Origin: Fischerella sp.
GTDB lineage: Bacteria; Cyanobacteriota; Cyanobacteriia; Cyanobacteriales; Nostocaceae
DNA length: 6,252 bases
NCBI GenBank assembly: GCA_026419705.1
Contig: JANZYY010000309.1
Span: 1 to 6,252 of the forward strand
Direction: 5' to 3'
Part shown: in pieces, positions 5,785 to 6,252 of the stretch
Numbering within the stretch: the stretch's first letter is position 1
How the letters are laid out: every line of letters begins with the position of its first letter
Position numbers and translations under genes: made by a program
Notes under the pieces: generated by a model
Seen by the model: the letters and a program-made list of their open reading frames with translations, nothing else
Told to the model about the DNA's origin: nothing
Database searches by the model: none

Positions 5785-6252
5785 TTAGGGTTTTGCTTGG
5801 GAATCAAAATCATGTTTGCCTTCTTGAGGCTGCTTTTGTTTGGCGAGATTTTCAGCAGCTTGCTGAAACAATGGTTCTATTTTCTTTCGCCAGTATTCCA
5901 GATTGGGTAGCTTTTCTGGATGATCTTTATAAGCTAAAACTTTATCCCATTGACCGCGATCGAGTGCCTGATTAATATCATTGAATAAAGCTTCCGATTT
6001 AGCCCAATCTTGCTGCCATTGGGTAATCATTTCTGCGATTTCTTGAAAACTAGAAGCACTGACTGGTATAGACTTCACCTGTTCGATCGCACCATCTAAA
6101 TCTCCGGATTCATACTTCTTTTTAGCCTGTTCGAGAATGTTGGCAGTATTTGAATTGAGAGTTTTTCCTTTTGATTTCCCTGACTCTATTTCTGGCGGTG
6201 AAGTTTCTACATCAACAGTAGGTTTTGACTGGGGAAATGGACGCCCTACAAT
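5785..6252 (-). CDS. Hypothetical helical protein, 5' truncated by window edge
   Basis: The frame ends at TAA (complement of 5785-5787) and is open without a stop to the last base, giving 155 visible residues. The protein is therefore a C-terminal fragment, not a 97-residue protein starting at the GTG at 6076-6078, which is an internal Val in EQVKSIP. Visible residues 1-34 are a polar Pro/Ser/Lys/Thr linker. Residues ~36-140 are amphipathic helices resembling degenerate TPR-like hairpins: AKKKYESGDLDGAIEQ (43-58), then INQALDRGQWDKVL (93-106), and WRKKIEPLFQQAAENL (121-136). The tail is hydrophilic and no catalytic motif or membrane segment is visible. I do not recognise the family with confidence. 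Similar helical tails follow long linkers in cyanobacterial multidomain proteins, including some Ser/Thr kinases as I recall, but the N-terminal part is outside the window. It is 247 bp upstream of the TPR gene on the same strand, so probably a separate transcript. Confidence 0.8.
   Translation of the reverse strand: MVGRPFPQSKPTVDVETSPPEIESGKSKGKTLNSNTANILEQAKKKYESGDLDGAIEQVKSIPVSASSFQEIAEMITQWQQDWAKSEALFNDINQALDRGQWDKVLAYKDHPEKLPNLEYWRKKIEPLFQQAAENLAKQKQPQEGKHDFDSQAKP

Noticed and set aside
5761..5790. Possible terminator after the right-edge gene (TAAGC...GCTAAGC)
   Set aside because: The arms pair over only three to five bases with gaps, and the AT-rich run downstream is not a clean T-tract.
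6076..6078. GTG as the start of a 97-residue protein
   Set aside because: The frame continues open upstream to the window edge with coherent helical sequence, and no Shine-Dalgarno precedes the GTG.

Overview
The window looks like chromosomal DNA of a filamentous, Nostoc-like cyanobacterium. The evidence is five perfect copies of the cyanobacterial octamer GCGATCGC, moderate GC content with AT-rich spacers, short dispersed intergenic repeats of the 'ACACAGAGG...GCGCAGAG' kind, and protein sequences of cyanobacterial type. The genus assignment is inference. I see no mobile element, CRISPR array, tRNA or rRNA.

Layout, left to right. (1) 1-1547, plus strand: the last ~514 codons of typA/bipA, a ribosome-associated translational GTPase, cut off by the left edge just after its G3 motif. 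(2) 1548-1673: a short convergent spacer with a weak, possibly bidirectional hairpin. (3) 1674-2666, minus strand: a complete ygfZ-type folate-binding protein gene with the KGCYIGQE signature. (4) 2667-2942: a spacer holding a dispersed repeat and a heptamer pair, with no gene. (5) 2943-5537, minus strand: the most distinctive gene here, encoding an 864-residue membrane-anchored protein with a long Gln-rich coiled coil built of fourteen ~29-residue repeats, followed by six TPR units. (6) 5538-5784: its leader, with a Shine-Dalgarno-like site and an 11-bp perfect dyad. (7) 5785-6252, minus strand: the C-terminal 155 codons of a helical protein of unknown function, running off the right edge.

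The typA and ygfZ genes are housekeeping genes that happen to converge. The three minus-strand genes are separated by about 250-275 bp each, so they are probably separate transcription units rather than one operon. Nothing shows that these genes form a pathway. The part worth a second look is the regular 87-bp/174-bp repeat structure in the large gene and the extended, membrane-tethered TPR architecture it encodes.
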